From the NCBI GenBank assembly GCA_023630585.1, contig CM042543.1, positions 22,042,260 through 22,106,259 of the forward strand: a stretch of 64,000 nucleotides of DNA, in the 5' to 3' direction. The translations under genes and the position numbers were made by a program. Position 1 is the first letter of the stretch. Each line of letters begins with the position of its first letter. This DNA comes from Cranoglanis bouderius. Its lineage: Eukaryota; Chordata; Actinopteri; Siluriformes; Cranoglanididae. The notes beneath the pieces are model-generated. The model saw only the letters and a list, made by a program, of their open reading frames with translations, was not told the DNA's origin and ran no database searches. Shown here in pieces: positions 32,419 through 42,254 of the stretch.

Positions 32419-33270
32419 ATGGATGCAGCGGGGAAAGCGACGCCACACCACACCACGCCCTGCCACACCACCATGAAAATGCCTGCAATTAATTCTATGT
32501 TTTTTCCTCAGTGGACTTTCATCTATCCTCCAGATGAATATGACGGTTTTTCCACTTGGCCACAATGCTACATTTTGCAGGCGCAGCTTTATTTTTTGAG
32601 CTTGGAGGACCCCAAACCCGACGAAGAAGAGTGGTTGGGGTTCCTCCTCTCTCGTCTGGTCGGCTCCGCTCGCCAATGGGCGAAGCTTCACCTTACCAGT
32701 AGATCCCCGCAGCTCCAAACAGTTTCGGGCTTTGTGGATCTACTGGTCCAGGTGTTCGGAAGCCCAGACTTCCAACCCGACCTCAGGACATTTCTGGGGA
32801 AGGATCGTCTGGGCGACCGACCTAGTCAAACGTTCCTGGAGTACTATGAGAGTAAGCGGGCTAAAGTGGTGGCCTACACCTCTCATCCCCAAACCCAGGA
32901 GTGTGCCACCGAGGGATGCACCCGACCAGCCATTCTGCAGTGTCCCACCTGCAGGAACCAGGGAGTCAGGAGCAGCTACTTTTGCTCCCCAGGCTGCTTC
33001 AAGGGCAGCTGGCGGGTGCATAAGCGGCTCCACAGGAGGGCTCCCTCAGAGCTCCAGCCGGAGACCCAGCAGGAAGTCTTCTCCACAGAGCTACCACGCC
33101 AGTTAACGTGGCGACCTCCAGCCCCGAGCTCCAGCAGGAGGCTCAGCAGGAGGTCTCCTCAAGGGAGCTGCTCCTGGAGGTTAACATGGCGACCTCCAGC
33201 CCCGAGCTCCAGCCGGAGGCCCAGCAGAAGGTCTCCACAGCGGAGCTGCTCAAGGAGGTTAACATGGTGA
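32419..33270 (+). CDS. Gag-like protein fused to a METAP1-type C6H2 zinc finger
   Basis: The first ATG after the primer site is taken as start (MDAAGKATPHH), giving 283 codons. Residues about 36-155 resemble Ty3/gypsy gag of the sushi/PEG10 kind (PPDEYDGFSTWPQC, LLSRLVGSARQWAKL, SGFVDLLVQVFGSPD, FLEYY). Such gags normally end in a CCHC knuckle. Here residues 162-205 instead form a C6H2 finger, C-x4-C-x7-C-x2-C-x10-C-x3-C-x7-H-x3-H. Its blocks LQCPTC, SYFCS and CFKGSW fit the N-terminal finger of methionine aminopeptidase 1, which docks that enzyme on ribosomes. After the finger the frame enters the 26-residue repeat (ELQPETQQEVFSTEL), and a one-base loss near 33095-33102 moves the true reading to the next frame. 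The last 55 or so residues of this frame are therefore spurious. Function in the element is inferred: RNA packaging or ribosome contact. Confidence 0.85.
   Translation: MDAAGKATPHHTTPCHTTMKMPAINSMFFPQWTFIYPPDEYDGFSTWPQCYILQAQLYFLSLEDPKPDEEEWLGFLLSRLVGSARQWAKLHLTSRSPQLQTVSGFVDLLVQVFGSPDFQPDLRTFLGKDRLGDRPSQTFLEYYESKRAKVVAYTSHPQTQECATEGCTRPAILQCPTCRNQGVRSSYFCSPGCFKGSWRVHKRLHRRAPSELQPETQQEVFSTELPRQLTWRPPAPSSSRRLSRRSPQGSCSWRLTWRPPAPSSSRRPSRRSPQRSCSRRLTW
32902..33033 (+). other. Captured C6H2 zinc-finger segment
   Basis: The 132 bases encode the full finger from its first Cys (TGT 32902) to its last His (CAC 33031-33033), with no intron. All eight metal ligands are present. Confidence 0.82.
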
Positions 33271-33803
33271 CCTCCAGCCCCGAGCTCCAGCCGGAGGCCC
33301 AGCAGAAGGTCTCCACAGCGGAGCTGCTCAAGGAGGTTAACGTGGCGACCTCCAGCCCCAAGCTCCAGCAGGAGGCCCAGCAGGAGGTCTCCTCAAGGGA
33401 GCTGCTCAAGGAGTTTAATGTGGTGACCTCCAGCCCCAAGCTCCAGTTGGAGACCCAGCAGAAGGTCTCCACAGCAGAGCTGCTCAAGGAGGTTAACATG
33501 GCGACCTCCAGCCCCGAGCTCCAGCCGGAGGCCCAGCAGAAGGTCTCCACAGCGGAGCTGCTCAGGGAGGTTAACGTGGCAACCTCCAGCCCTGAGCTCC
33601 AGCCGGAGGCCCAGCAGAAGGTCTCCACAGTGGAGCTGCTCAGGGTGGTTAACATGGTGACCTCCAGCCCCGAGCCCCAGCCTGAGGCCCAGCAGAAGGT
33701 CTCCACAGCGGAGCTGCCTTTGGAGGTTAACAAGGCGACCTCCAGCCCCAAGCAGGAGCCAGAGATTCAAGAGGAAACCTCCTCTCCTGGCCTGCTTACA
33801 CCG
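33102..33803 (+). repeat. Nine tandem 78-bp units
   Basis: GTTAAC-like unit starts fall at 33102, 33180, 33258, 33336, 33414, 33492, 33570, 33648 and 33726, with no length change. A half unit in the preceding frame covers 33048-33095. Confidence 0.93.
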
Positions 33804-35372
33804 GAGGTCCATGAGGAGACCTCTGCCCAAGCCATGTTCTCGTCAGAGGTTCGAGAAGAAACCTCCACTCCTGCCCTGTCCATGTCTGAGGTCCATGGGA
33901 TGACCTCTTCTCAAGCTAGTCCATGTCCAAGTCCATGTCCAGGTTCCTGCTCTAATCCTAGTCCATGTCCAAGTCCATGTCCAGGTTCCTGCCCTAATCC
34001 TAGTCCATGTCCAAGTCCATGTCCAGGTTCCTGCCCTAATCCTAATCCATGTCCAAGTCCATGTCCAGATTTTTGCCCTATTCCAAGGCCAATCTCTGAG
34101 CCAGTTCTCAGTCAGGTTCCCAGTCCTGTTCCCAGTCCTGCTCCCAATCCTGTTCCCAGTCAGGTTCCCAGTCCTGTTCCCAGTCCTGCTCCCAATCCTG
34201 TTCCCAGTCCTGCTCCCGTTCCCAGTTCCAGTCTAGTTCCTCATCCAGTTCCTAGTTCAGTTCCAGGTCCAAGTCCACGTTCCGACCCTGTTCCTAGCCC
34301 AGTTCCTAGTTCAGTTCCAAGTCCAGTTCCTGATTTCGTTGCTACCTACATAGGTTTAATTTCTGGATATGTGTTTGCTCTCCTTCTCAGTTCGGAGGCT
34401 GATTTGACTCCCAGCTCCATTTCCAACCCAGCTCACTCCTCTGTCTCCTCCTCTGTCTCCTCCTCTGTGTCCTACTCTGTCTCCAGCCCTGTCTCCAGCC
34501 CTGTCTCCAGCCCTGTCTCCAGCCCTGTCTCCAATTTAATTTCCAACCAAGTTTTTGATTTTGTCTATGGTTTTCGGTCTAACCGAGTTCTCTGTCCTGT
34601 TTCCATGTCTGTCTCAAAGTCTATTTCCAAGTCTTTCTCAAAGTCTGTTTCCAAGTCTGTCTCCGAGTCTGTTTCCAAGTCTTTCTCGAAGTCTGTTTCC
34701 AGGTCTTTCTCGAAGTCTGTTTCCAGGTCTTTCTCGAAGTCTGTTTCCAGGTCTTTCTCGAAGTCTGTTTCCGAGTCTGTCTCGAAGTCTGTTTCCGAGT
34801 CTGTTTCCAAGCCTTTCTCCGAGTCTGTTTCCAAGCCTTTCTCCGAGTCTGTTTCCAAGCCTTTCTCCGAGTCTGTTTCTAAGCCTGTCTCTGATCCAGG
34901 TGCCAAAGCCGACTCCGATCCAGGTTCCAGAGCCAACTCCGATCCAGGTTCCAGAACCGACTCCGATCCTGGTTCCAGAGCCGACTACGATCCTGGTTCC
35001 AGAGCCGACTCTGATCCTGGTTCCAGGTCAAGCTCCAGGTCAAGCTCCAGGTCAAGCACCAGGTCACGCGCAGCTCCGAGATCCAGGCCCAGCACCAGGT
35101 CATGCGCAGCTCCGAGATCCAGGCCCCGCACCAGGTCACGCGCAGCTCCGAAATCCAGACCAGGCATCCGTCCAAGTTCTCATCCAAGTTCTCGTCCAAG
35201 TTGTCAAGGAAAACCCGACACGCTCTGCTCTGGTGACGGGACACTGGACATAACCAGCCTCAGGTCCTGGAGGGCAGAGGTCAGGATCCTGCCCAGGGGC
35301 CCAGGTCCACCAAAGTGGATGGAACTTGCGGCGCTTCGGGAGCCGCGCCTTGGGGGGGGGGGGCTCTATTAG
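33102..35372 (+). CDS. Repetitive tail of the gag fusion protein
   Basis: About 756 codons stay open in the frame after the shift near 33100, with an in-frame ATG at 33108. In order the product has nine 26-residue units (unit start VNMATSSPELQPEAQQKV) with exact 78-bp period from 33102 to about 33800. Next is an acidic stretch with EETS motifs, then 14-residue Cys/Pro units (PSPCPGSCPN) at 33918-34080 and PVPSPAPNPVPS repeats to about 34330. A short non-repetitive hydrophobic patch (GLISGYVFALLL, near 34350-34385) follows, then SVSSPVS repeats, SKSVSESVSKSFS repeats, DPGSRADS repeats (34895-35030) and a basic Ser/Arg/Pro end. The stop TAG (35370-35372) is supplied by the first bases of the 3' LTR. 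It has no enzymatic motif. Probably it continues the gag frame in the parental element. Minus-strand frames over it are repeat shadows. Confidence 0.75.
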   Translation, partial: VNVATSSPELQQEAQQEVSSRELLLEVNMATSSPELQPEAQQKVSTAELLKEVNMVTSSPELQPEAQQKVSTAELLKEVNVATSSPKLQQEAQQEVSSRELLKEFNVVTSSPKLQLETQQKVSTAELLKEVNMATSSPELQPEAQQKVSTAELLREVNVATSSPELQPEAQQKVSTVELLRVVNMVTSSPEPQPEAQQKVSTAELPLEVNKATSSPKQEPEIQEETSSPGLLTPEVHEETSAQAMFSSEVREETSTPALSMSEVHGMTSSQASPCPSPCPGSCSNPSPCPSPCPGSCPNPSPCPSPCPGSCPNPNPCPSPCPDFCPIPRPISEPVLSQVPSPVPSPAPNPVPSQVPSPVPSPAPNPVPSPAPVPSSSLVPHPVPSSVPGPSPRSDPVPSPVPSSVPSPVPDFVATYIGLISGYVFALLLSSEADLTPSSISNPAHSSVSSSVSSSVSYSVSSPVSSPVSSPVSSPVSNLISNQVFDFVYGFRSNRVLCPVSMSVSKSISKSFSKSVSKSVSESVSKSFSKSVSRSFSKSVSRSFSKSVSRSFSKSVSESVSKSVSESVSKPFSESVSKPFSESVSKPFSESVSKPVSDPGAKADSDPGSRANSDPGSRTDSDPGSRADYDPGSRADSDPGSRSSSRSSSRSSTRSRAAPRSRPSTRSCAAPRSRPRTRSRAAPKSRPGIRPSSHPSSRPSCQGKPDTLCSGDGTLDITSLRSWRAEVRILPRGPGPPKWMELAALREPRLGGGGLY
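34600..35150 (+). repeat. Short tandem repeats coding Ser/Lys, Asp/Gly/Ser/Arg and Ser/Arg
   Basis: Repeat units such as TCGAAGTCTGTTTCC (34630-34890), GATCCAGGTTCCAGAGCC (34900-35030) and AGCTCCAGGTCA (35030-35160) are nearly uninterrupted and keep the frame. Confidence 0.85.
35352..35366 (+). promoter_or_regulatory. Polypurine tract
   Basis: Twelve G followed by CTC directly precede the 3' LTR. A G-rich tract in this place is the usual plus-strand primer of fish Ty3/gypsy elements. Confidence 0.65.
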
Positions 35373-36041
35373 GTTTACCCTTCTCTAGCGCTTGCGACTC
35401 GGCAGGGAGTGTACGAGTGGCATACTTCCGCATTCCATTGCACTCATTCCAGCGCCATTCAAAAACTCTCTGAAGGACGTTTTCATTCATAGACTCACGT
35501 TTTGTTTACTTTTGCCACGTGCTCATGTTTTCGTTCACGTCATGTCTCCGCCTCCTATGTTCCCCCATGTGCTTATGTTTTGGTCTACGTCATGTCTCCG
35601 CCTCCTGTGTTTCCCCATGTGCGTTTGTTTTCGTTCATGTCATGTCTCCGCCTCCTCATTTGTTCATATAGTGGTTTCAGCTATCTTTTATTTGGACATG
35701 TGATTATATTGTGTTTAAATACGCCGCTCCGTTTCTGCTTCGGGGCGGAGTATTAGTATAGTAGAGTTTAACTGTGCGCCGTTTTTTTTCCCTTATCTCT
35801 TTTCTCGTGATTTCCAGATCACCTTTCTAGTACCATGCGATTTGTTCCTTAGCTCTTTTCTCGTGATTTCCAGATCACCTTTCTAGTTTAGTATTAGTAT
35901 AGCTTAACTTTGATGCATTTATGTATATTTGTTGACTGAAGTCCTTTATGTTTATTATTATTTTCAACTGTTCCTAATAAACTGAACACTTTCCCCTGCA
36001 AGTGCATCCTGCTTATCACCTTCACCCTACGGGTCGTAACA
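35367..36041 (+). repeat. 3' LTR (675 bp)
   Basis: Begins TATTAGGTTTACCC (TG of the terminus mutated to TA) and ends GGGTCGTAACA. It keeps the three 50-bp-spaced U3 motifs (35541, 35591, 35641) but has only two of the CTCGTGATTTCCAGATCACC units, one fewer than the 5' LTR. AATAAA lies near 35975. Confidence 0.94.
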
Positions 36042-36118
36042 ACAACTGTAGCACATCTGTGAATGTATGGCTAACCGAGTCTGGGTGCTTGGGCCCCAGA
36101 AATGCTGCTTGCGGCTTT

Positions 36119-36207
36119 ACTTTGTAATCGAAATTATTGTATTAAATTAGAAAAGAATGCAAAATAGAAGCATTTTCACTAGTGGGCTCAGATTTTGGAC
36201 CCCACTG
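36119..36207 (-). mobile_element. Single arm of a family D Tc1 derivative
   Basis: The end TTTTGGACCCCACTG (to 36207, then TA) and the preceding 70 bases are the reverse complement of the left end of the element at 10420. No partner arm is present on the other side. Confidence 0.8.
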
Positions 36208-39200
36208 TATGCGGCATGACAGAGCTCAAGTATCATTATTGACTGTCCAATCATGTCTGACTAAACGATATGTATATGCTTTATATCAGGACTTTATGCT
36301 TATGTTATAGTCAAGCCTACTTTCACTAATAAATGTAATCAAAATTCTATATTAAAAAATATAGCAAAGTTTATCCAGGGTGTGGGTTTAACTTCTTTTC
36401 AAGCACTAGAGGCAGACATCCCCCCCCATGTGCCATGAAATCTAAAACTAGGATTTTAGAGTTTAACACTTTGTATGTTAAACTCTGTTAAATTGTACTG
36501 TATGATGTACAAATAATGAGGAAACAGTAATAGCTCTGCAGCTAATTGCAAAAAGGCACAGTCAATTTTGTGTGTACATGTTTAGATGTGTACAGCATAT
36601 GCATGCATGTAAACTACACCACCTTTCCATCAGGAAATATGCAATGTTAACTGGTATGGTAGTTTAAACATAAGAGAGGTTTGAATTGATTAACAACAAT
36701 TAATCAGTTACTTTCCCTTGAAAAAAAAAGTTTATTTCAAACACTGACACTCAATATGCATTTTGCTAAAGATAGAACTTACCAGACTACTTCCAAGCTC
36801 CCTATTAGAGTTTTGGCTAATTTGTCTCCAGTACCTCCCACCTCATGCTTTTATTTGTAATGTTCTCTCTCTTTCAGCATTTGTGGCCTCTCCATCCTAC
36901 TCTCTCTCATTTCACCTCCTACACAGAGTGTTTGTACTATCACAAGCAAACAGACATTGAGACTTTTATATTTTTGCAATTTTTACATTTTAACAATTTT
37001 TAGAGGTGAAAAGGAAATAAAGAATAACTGTGATTAACCTTTTCATTTAATTCTGGAATATTTTTTTCCTCCCTTCCTTTATATGTGGTGTCTCTGTTCT
37101 GCCCTCCCTCTATCCTCATGCAATGTGATGCAGCAGTTTTTCATCATCCACATAGAGCCTGATTACATAAAGATCTAAGCTTGTTAAACTAGTACACTTC
37201 ATGGTAATAAAGGAGTACAACCATTTTAAATTCTATTCAGTGTGGACAACACAGATGCTATACCCTTGTCAGACTACTATGGATTTCTAGTTCTTGGTTC
37301 GATAACCTGTTCATTTTCTTACCTTTTCCACAAAACAATATAAGCTGCATTGCACAGTGGGTTTGCATGAGACCTGTTTTTTTTTCTTTTTTGGTGTGTG
37401 TGCGTGATATAATGCTTTTGCATTAGAAAAGACCACAAAGTTATCAGTGATTGTGTTATGTTTAGCCAATCGGACTAGGTTGTACAAATCTAGCTTCCAG
37501 TAGAGCAGCATGTGGTGACTGAATTCATGGTGTGAGTAATGCTTCTGGAAAGCTTTAGGCTGGATGCTTTGGTTCAGTTTTAACCAAGACGTTGTAAAAA
37601 TCAAGGAAAGGAGTCTGGGGACAGATTGTAGATTGTTTACTGCTGCGCCTCCACTTTTGCCAGCTTACAGGCTTATAAAATGAAATGACAAAATTAAAGG
37701 AGTTTAACTGAGTTAGACAAAGCTTGACAGTTATTTTTGGAGGTTGAGATTAATAATATGAGGACTGAAGCTGCTAAATAGGCTCTATGGCCTATATTAT
37801 GTCCTATTGCAATGCCTTGTTATGCTTCAGTACTTCAGTGCAGCTCTGTATGTACTTGGACATTGATATAATTCTTACTGCTGCAGTTCTGTAGCCTGCT
37901 CCATCACATTTGAATTGAAACAATTACTATGAGGTTAAAGCACAAAATGTCAGCTTTAATTCGCCTTCATGAGGGGAGAAGGATCCACACAGGCCTGTGA
38001 TAACTAGATGTGATGTCTACCACACAGAGCCCATTTACATGAGGAGCAGGCAGAGAGATAGAGAGAGGAAAGACAGCACAAATTAACACATGGGGAGAGA
38101 TCTCTCACCCACCCAGCATGAACAAGGTCATACACTCTATACAGAGGAAAGAGGTTTCCAAACACTCTCACTTTAATGAATTACAGCTGAGCATTAGGAT
38201 TAATTAAAAACGCAAAAGAGTGAAATGGATAGAAAATGGGTGAGAGAAAAGACTGAGAAAGATACAAAGAGAACAAGGAGTGAAGTACCATCAGTAAAAA
38301 AAAAGCATGTAAGAGAAGGGAACAGCCCAGCTGGGCTGCATTTTAATCACTGACCCCATGTTGCTTTAAAATTACACGCCATCCTAAGAGCTCATTAAAT
38401 AATGATGGAGTGCTTGAGCTTGGACAGCTGTAAAAAGTAAAGGCGAGTCACCCCAGCCTTCTCCTACATCCCCACAAATGTTTAGGAGGCAGCTTCCAAA
38501 AGCTCAGCCATGAACCTTGTATAATGGTGTATAATAAAAAAGTGCAGTAAGGTGAAGAGGTTTAATGGAAATGACAGGCAAGGGTTAATCTTTGAGGTAG
38601 AAAAGACAGTACTAATGGGAAATGCTTACTCTGCACTGACTCATGTAGGCCATTTGAAATCTTCACATCTCCACAGTGCCCAACAAGCCGCATCACCATT
38701 TAAAAATAAAATATGTGGTTATTGTCATGAAGCTAATGGCATTAGGACTCCAGCCCATATAGTATACACAGATGCTGCATTATTACCCTCTATATGGCAC
38801 AGCATATTTGAGAGATGTGAACATTTCAATCACAATACAGCAATACTTAATAAATGAATGAGAGGCTGTGGCCATAAATGAGCTGAGTCCCTCAGCAACT
38901 AATGTGTATTACTAAAGCAAGCTGATTTTTTATTAGCTGCTCAGGTAAATGGTTTGTATTGTGTGGAACTGCATTATTGAAAGTGTTCAATAAAGCATGC
39001 AAATTCTTTCATATAAAAATGCTGCAGTTTGAGACAGATAGCGGTCACTAGCATGGACCCCACCATTACTAACAGCAGACTGGACTGAAAGTTTGGATTA
39101 TACAAGGATAAATGAATGAATGCCTATTCTAACCAGCTTGTAACATATGGTTCAGTGTGGTTATGTCCATAACATTGGTCAGAGCACAGGCAAACTTAAA

Positions 39201-39645
39201 CAGAGATAATCCATACTGACAAAGAAAAACATGCATGGTCTACACAAGGAAACAAGGAAGCAGGAAACCAGGCTTGGAAACACATAATGACAATCGACAA
39301 GACTTCTGCTTGAAATACAGAAACAGCAGGGTGTAAAATAATGAATTAATTAGTAGCTTAACATAGAACATGTGCACACATTTGGGGAACAAACCAATGA
39401 TAAGACAGGGGTGGAGACAGGGCTGAGACCAAAACAAAGGCACATGGCCCCATGGTTTAACAATTTCCACTCTCCACCACCAGTATCAAAACAACAACAA
39501 CAACTAAGGGAATATCTTTTGGTAGAATGGTGTGCATTAGTGCATTTCTAGAGACTTTTGGAATATATGCCATGGTGCATCAAAACTGTTGTGGTGACTT
39601 GTGGTAGCCCAACATCTTACTAAAATGTGTGTGTTTGTGATTTTC

Positions 39646-39768
39646 GGCGATGGACTGCAGTACCATCTGGGGTACATCCTGCCCTAAACCCAGTGTTCCA
39701 ATAATAGCATCCAGAGCCACCGTGACCCTGACCAGGATAAAGTAGTTAATGAAGATGAATGAATTAAT
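39646..39768 (+). repeat. SINE/LINE 3' tail fragment
   Basis: GCGATGGACTGCAGTACCAT, GTGACCCTGACCAGGATAAA and a GATGAATGAATT end match the 3' half of the SINE also present at 11500-11640. It is 5'-truncated. Confidence 0.65.
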
Positions 39769-41250
39769 ATCTTATGCAAGGGCTTGTACACTCTTCAAGG
39801 GTTCATTGGATAGTAAAGGTTTCTTGGCTTCCTAAAGGGTTTCTACTTTGAACCCTTTCCGACAGGCAAACACTCAGGCCCTGATTTACCTTAAGAAGTG
39901 AGTGTGTTGTGGGTGACTCATAAGGAATAATAGCATGAATTACATTATATGCACATGGTTAGGGAACAATAAGTAAATGAGGTTTTTGTTCATGATAGCA
40001 GTAGCGAGTCCTGATCTCAAAGAGACTCCTTATAGCAAAGCCGAAAGCTTGTCACATGCATAATTGCGTATCTAGAATAACACCAATTAAAGCCTGTATA
40101 GTTTGTTCAGTTTATAGTGTGAATGTGTGGTGAATATGTAATATGAAACCAAATTTGCTGACATTATCATTTTAAGAAAATTCTGAACATCATTTCAAGA
40201 GGCATATACTTGGTATAAGCCTACTGAATATTTGAATAAAACAGAAATAAAATAAATCAAACAGTAGAATCTGTGTCAGTATCAACAAATGGGTATACTG
40301 AAAGAAGCAAGAATGCTCTTGTGAACTACAGTTAGCAAAATTTCTAGAACAAATGCACCATCTTGCCTCACAACATGAGGACACAAAAAGTGTCAAAACA
40401 GACCATTATGAGTTTCTATGTTTTAGTCTTTAAATGTGGGTTAATTGAAAGGATTAAAGCAATTACACTACAACACTACCAGCCATTCTGCTCTCCATTC
40501 TGCTCTCCATACCTCCTAAGCATAGCCTATACTTACAACAGTGTAAGAAAAGTCTTGAAAACTATCATCCAGCTCTTTTCCTATGCACATAATTTCATTA
40601 TTTGGTACTTTTGAAAAATCACCTAGTAGTAAGGCTTAGAAAGCTTGATTTATAGCTAAGCCACTGGCACAGGAAAACTCTATACTTCAAATCTATACAT
40701 CAGGACAGTGCACAGATGACAGTGTTGGTGGTAAGGCACAGGATTTGGCATGAATCCTGCAAGGCACAGTTCTATAGTTTAAATCTAACCGATTCCAAGA
40801 AGGTTGTCTTTCCTGCCCCTGGTGTGAAACCCATCCAAAAAGAGTTGTGCTATCTGCTAATGTCAGCAATACCAGACGGTCATTTTGTGCTCTCATTCCG
40901 TTTCACCCTCAGATCTATCCATCTGTGGGAACCAGGTGTTTCATATCTGCAAGCGCAACATCAATCATAATAACACTGCACAGAAAGATAGCTGATGTTA
41001 AGATTGCAGTATTCCAGCTCATGTTTGCTCAGTAAACCATGTGGGACCTAAATGTGTGTTTTGGCTCAATGGTTTGAGTGTGTGCTCTTTTCACCCACCC
41101 ACCTGCCTGGCTGGGGAGCAACCTTGGCTGCAAGTAGTGGCTAATGAAGCATGAGGGTCATTGAGATGGTTCAATATTTTTCATTAAACCTCCAGCAGGA
41201 CAGTCTAGTCTAAATCTGTGGCACTGGGCAGCACAGTTCTCAAGCACCAT

Positions 41251-41290
41251 GAAGCAGCTGTCAGTTTTCTTCGTTATTACTTATTATGGT
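41251..41290 (+). CDS. Possible first coding exon (signal-peptide-like), weak
   Basis: ATG with A at -3 (CACCATGA) opens 13 codons reading MKQLSVFFVITYY, hydrophobic after one Lys, and runs into a consensus donor (ATG|GTAAGA) after one base of the next codon. That is how exons encoding the start of a signal peptide look. The nearest good acceptor (CACTGTCTTTCAG ending at about 41540) leads to a stop after five codons, so a matching second exon was not found. It may be chance. Confidence 0.2.
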
Positions 41291-42040
41291 AAGAGGAGAA
41301 TGCCTATATTCTCTGTAGTCAATTAGAAGATACAAGACCCCAAACAAAGTGAAAGATGGGTATTAGAAATGAAGTTTGCATGGATTTTCTCCTGAAATCT
41401 TATTACATCAATAAGCCAAAGAGGAACTTTCCATTATGGAGTATTAAGTTAGACATTGACATGAATTATGTATGGCATTCCTGAAGGCACTCACATATTA
41501 TAAGTTTGTAACTGTATATTCTTCTTCACTGTCTTTCAGCTATGGATTTTCTATAGGCTGAGCACTGAAAGCTTTACTTGCCATTGACACAAATCTCCTA
41601 ATCTAGATAACACCAATATGTAGTGCTGAAAGCATCAAGGTCTTTTGGGAAATAATTTTAAAGCACTTTACTCAATAGTAATGTGTTCAAATGGTTGGAA
41701 AAAGAGCATGCTGAAATGGCACAAAAAACTATCCACAACAACATTATATGGGAATTAATTTTTCAAACGACCTAACTTTCAGCTATTCATCACTGAAATA
41801 TCTCATTTAACAAATCCATAAAACACAGCAATCTAATCACCAAATTCATCAATTTTACTAATGAATCTTGAGAGCACCGAATGCATGTATACCCTCTAAT
41901 TAAAGTCTGAAGTGTAGAAGTACACTCAAGAACCAGCCCAATCATGGTTTTATTTATGCAAGAATAGCTAGCAACTACACCAAAAACAGTAACAACAAAC
42001 AATTATAACAATAAATAACTATATGCAGGAAATTAGCTTG

Positions 42041-42073
<33 letters not shown>

Positions 42074-42254
42074 TAATATACTGCCCTTAAAATAAGATGT
42101 AGGACTATTTAAAAAAAGTTGCAGTTATAATCAGTTACTTACAGCAGTGATTCTCAAACTAGGTGCATTATTTAATGTTCACAATAATATGTTGGATATT
42201 TACTGGAGCCATACATTTTTTTATTCCACTAACAGAACGTTACATCCAAATTTT

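Larger units (their letters stand above)
31636..36041 (+). mobile_element. Non-autonomous LTR retrotransposon with gag and captured zinc finger
   Basis: Two LTRs of one family (31636-32401 and 35367-36041) enclose a 2965-bp interior. The flanks ACGAC (31631-31635) and ACAAC (36042-36046) look like a 5-bp target duplication with one CpG-type change. The interior has, in order, an 11-nt self-priming site, a gag-like and zinc-finger reading frame, a long repetitive frame, and a 12-G tract before the 3' LTR. No protease, RT, RNase H or integrase motif is present, so enzymes must come from another element. Gag type and self-priming geometry point to the Tf1/sushi branch of Ty3/gypsy. By eye the first 420 bp of the two LTRs differ at about 20 positions, so the insertion is not very recent. 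Confidence 0.92.
36210..42254. other. Six-kilobase quiet region
   Basis: No transposon ends apart from a SINE tail at 39646. The block 39225-39475 has the texture of an old LTR remnant (AACAAGGAAGCAGGAAACCA, GACAGGGGTGGAGACAGGG). A possible first exon is noted at 41251. The region 37900-38500 is free of repeats and could hold conserved regulatory DNA, which cannot be judged from one sequence. Confidence 0.5.

Noticed and set aside
33143..35244. Long minus-strand open frames (up to 202 codons) across the retrotransposon repeats
   Set aside because: They are antisense shadows of the tandem repeats; the plus frame has the start, the gag context and the stop at the LTR.
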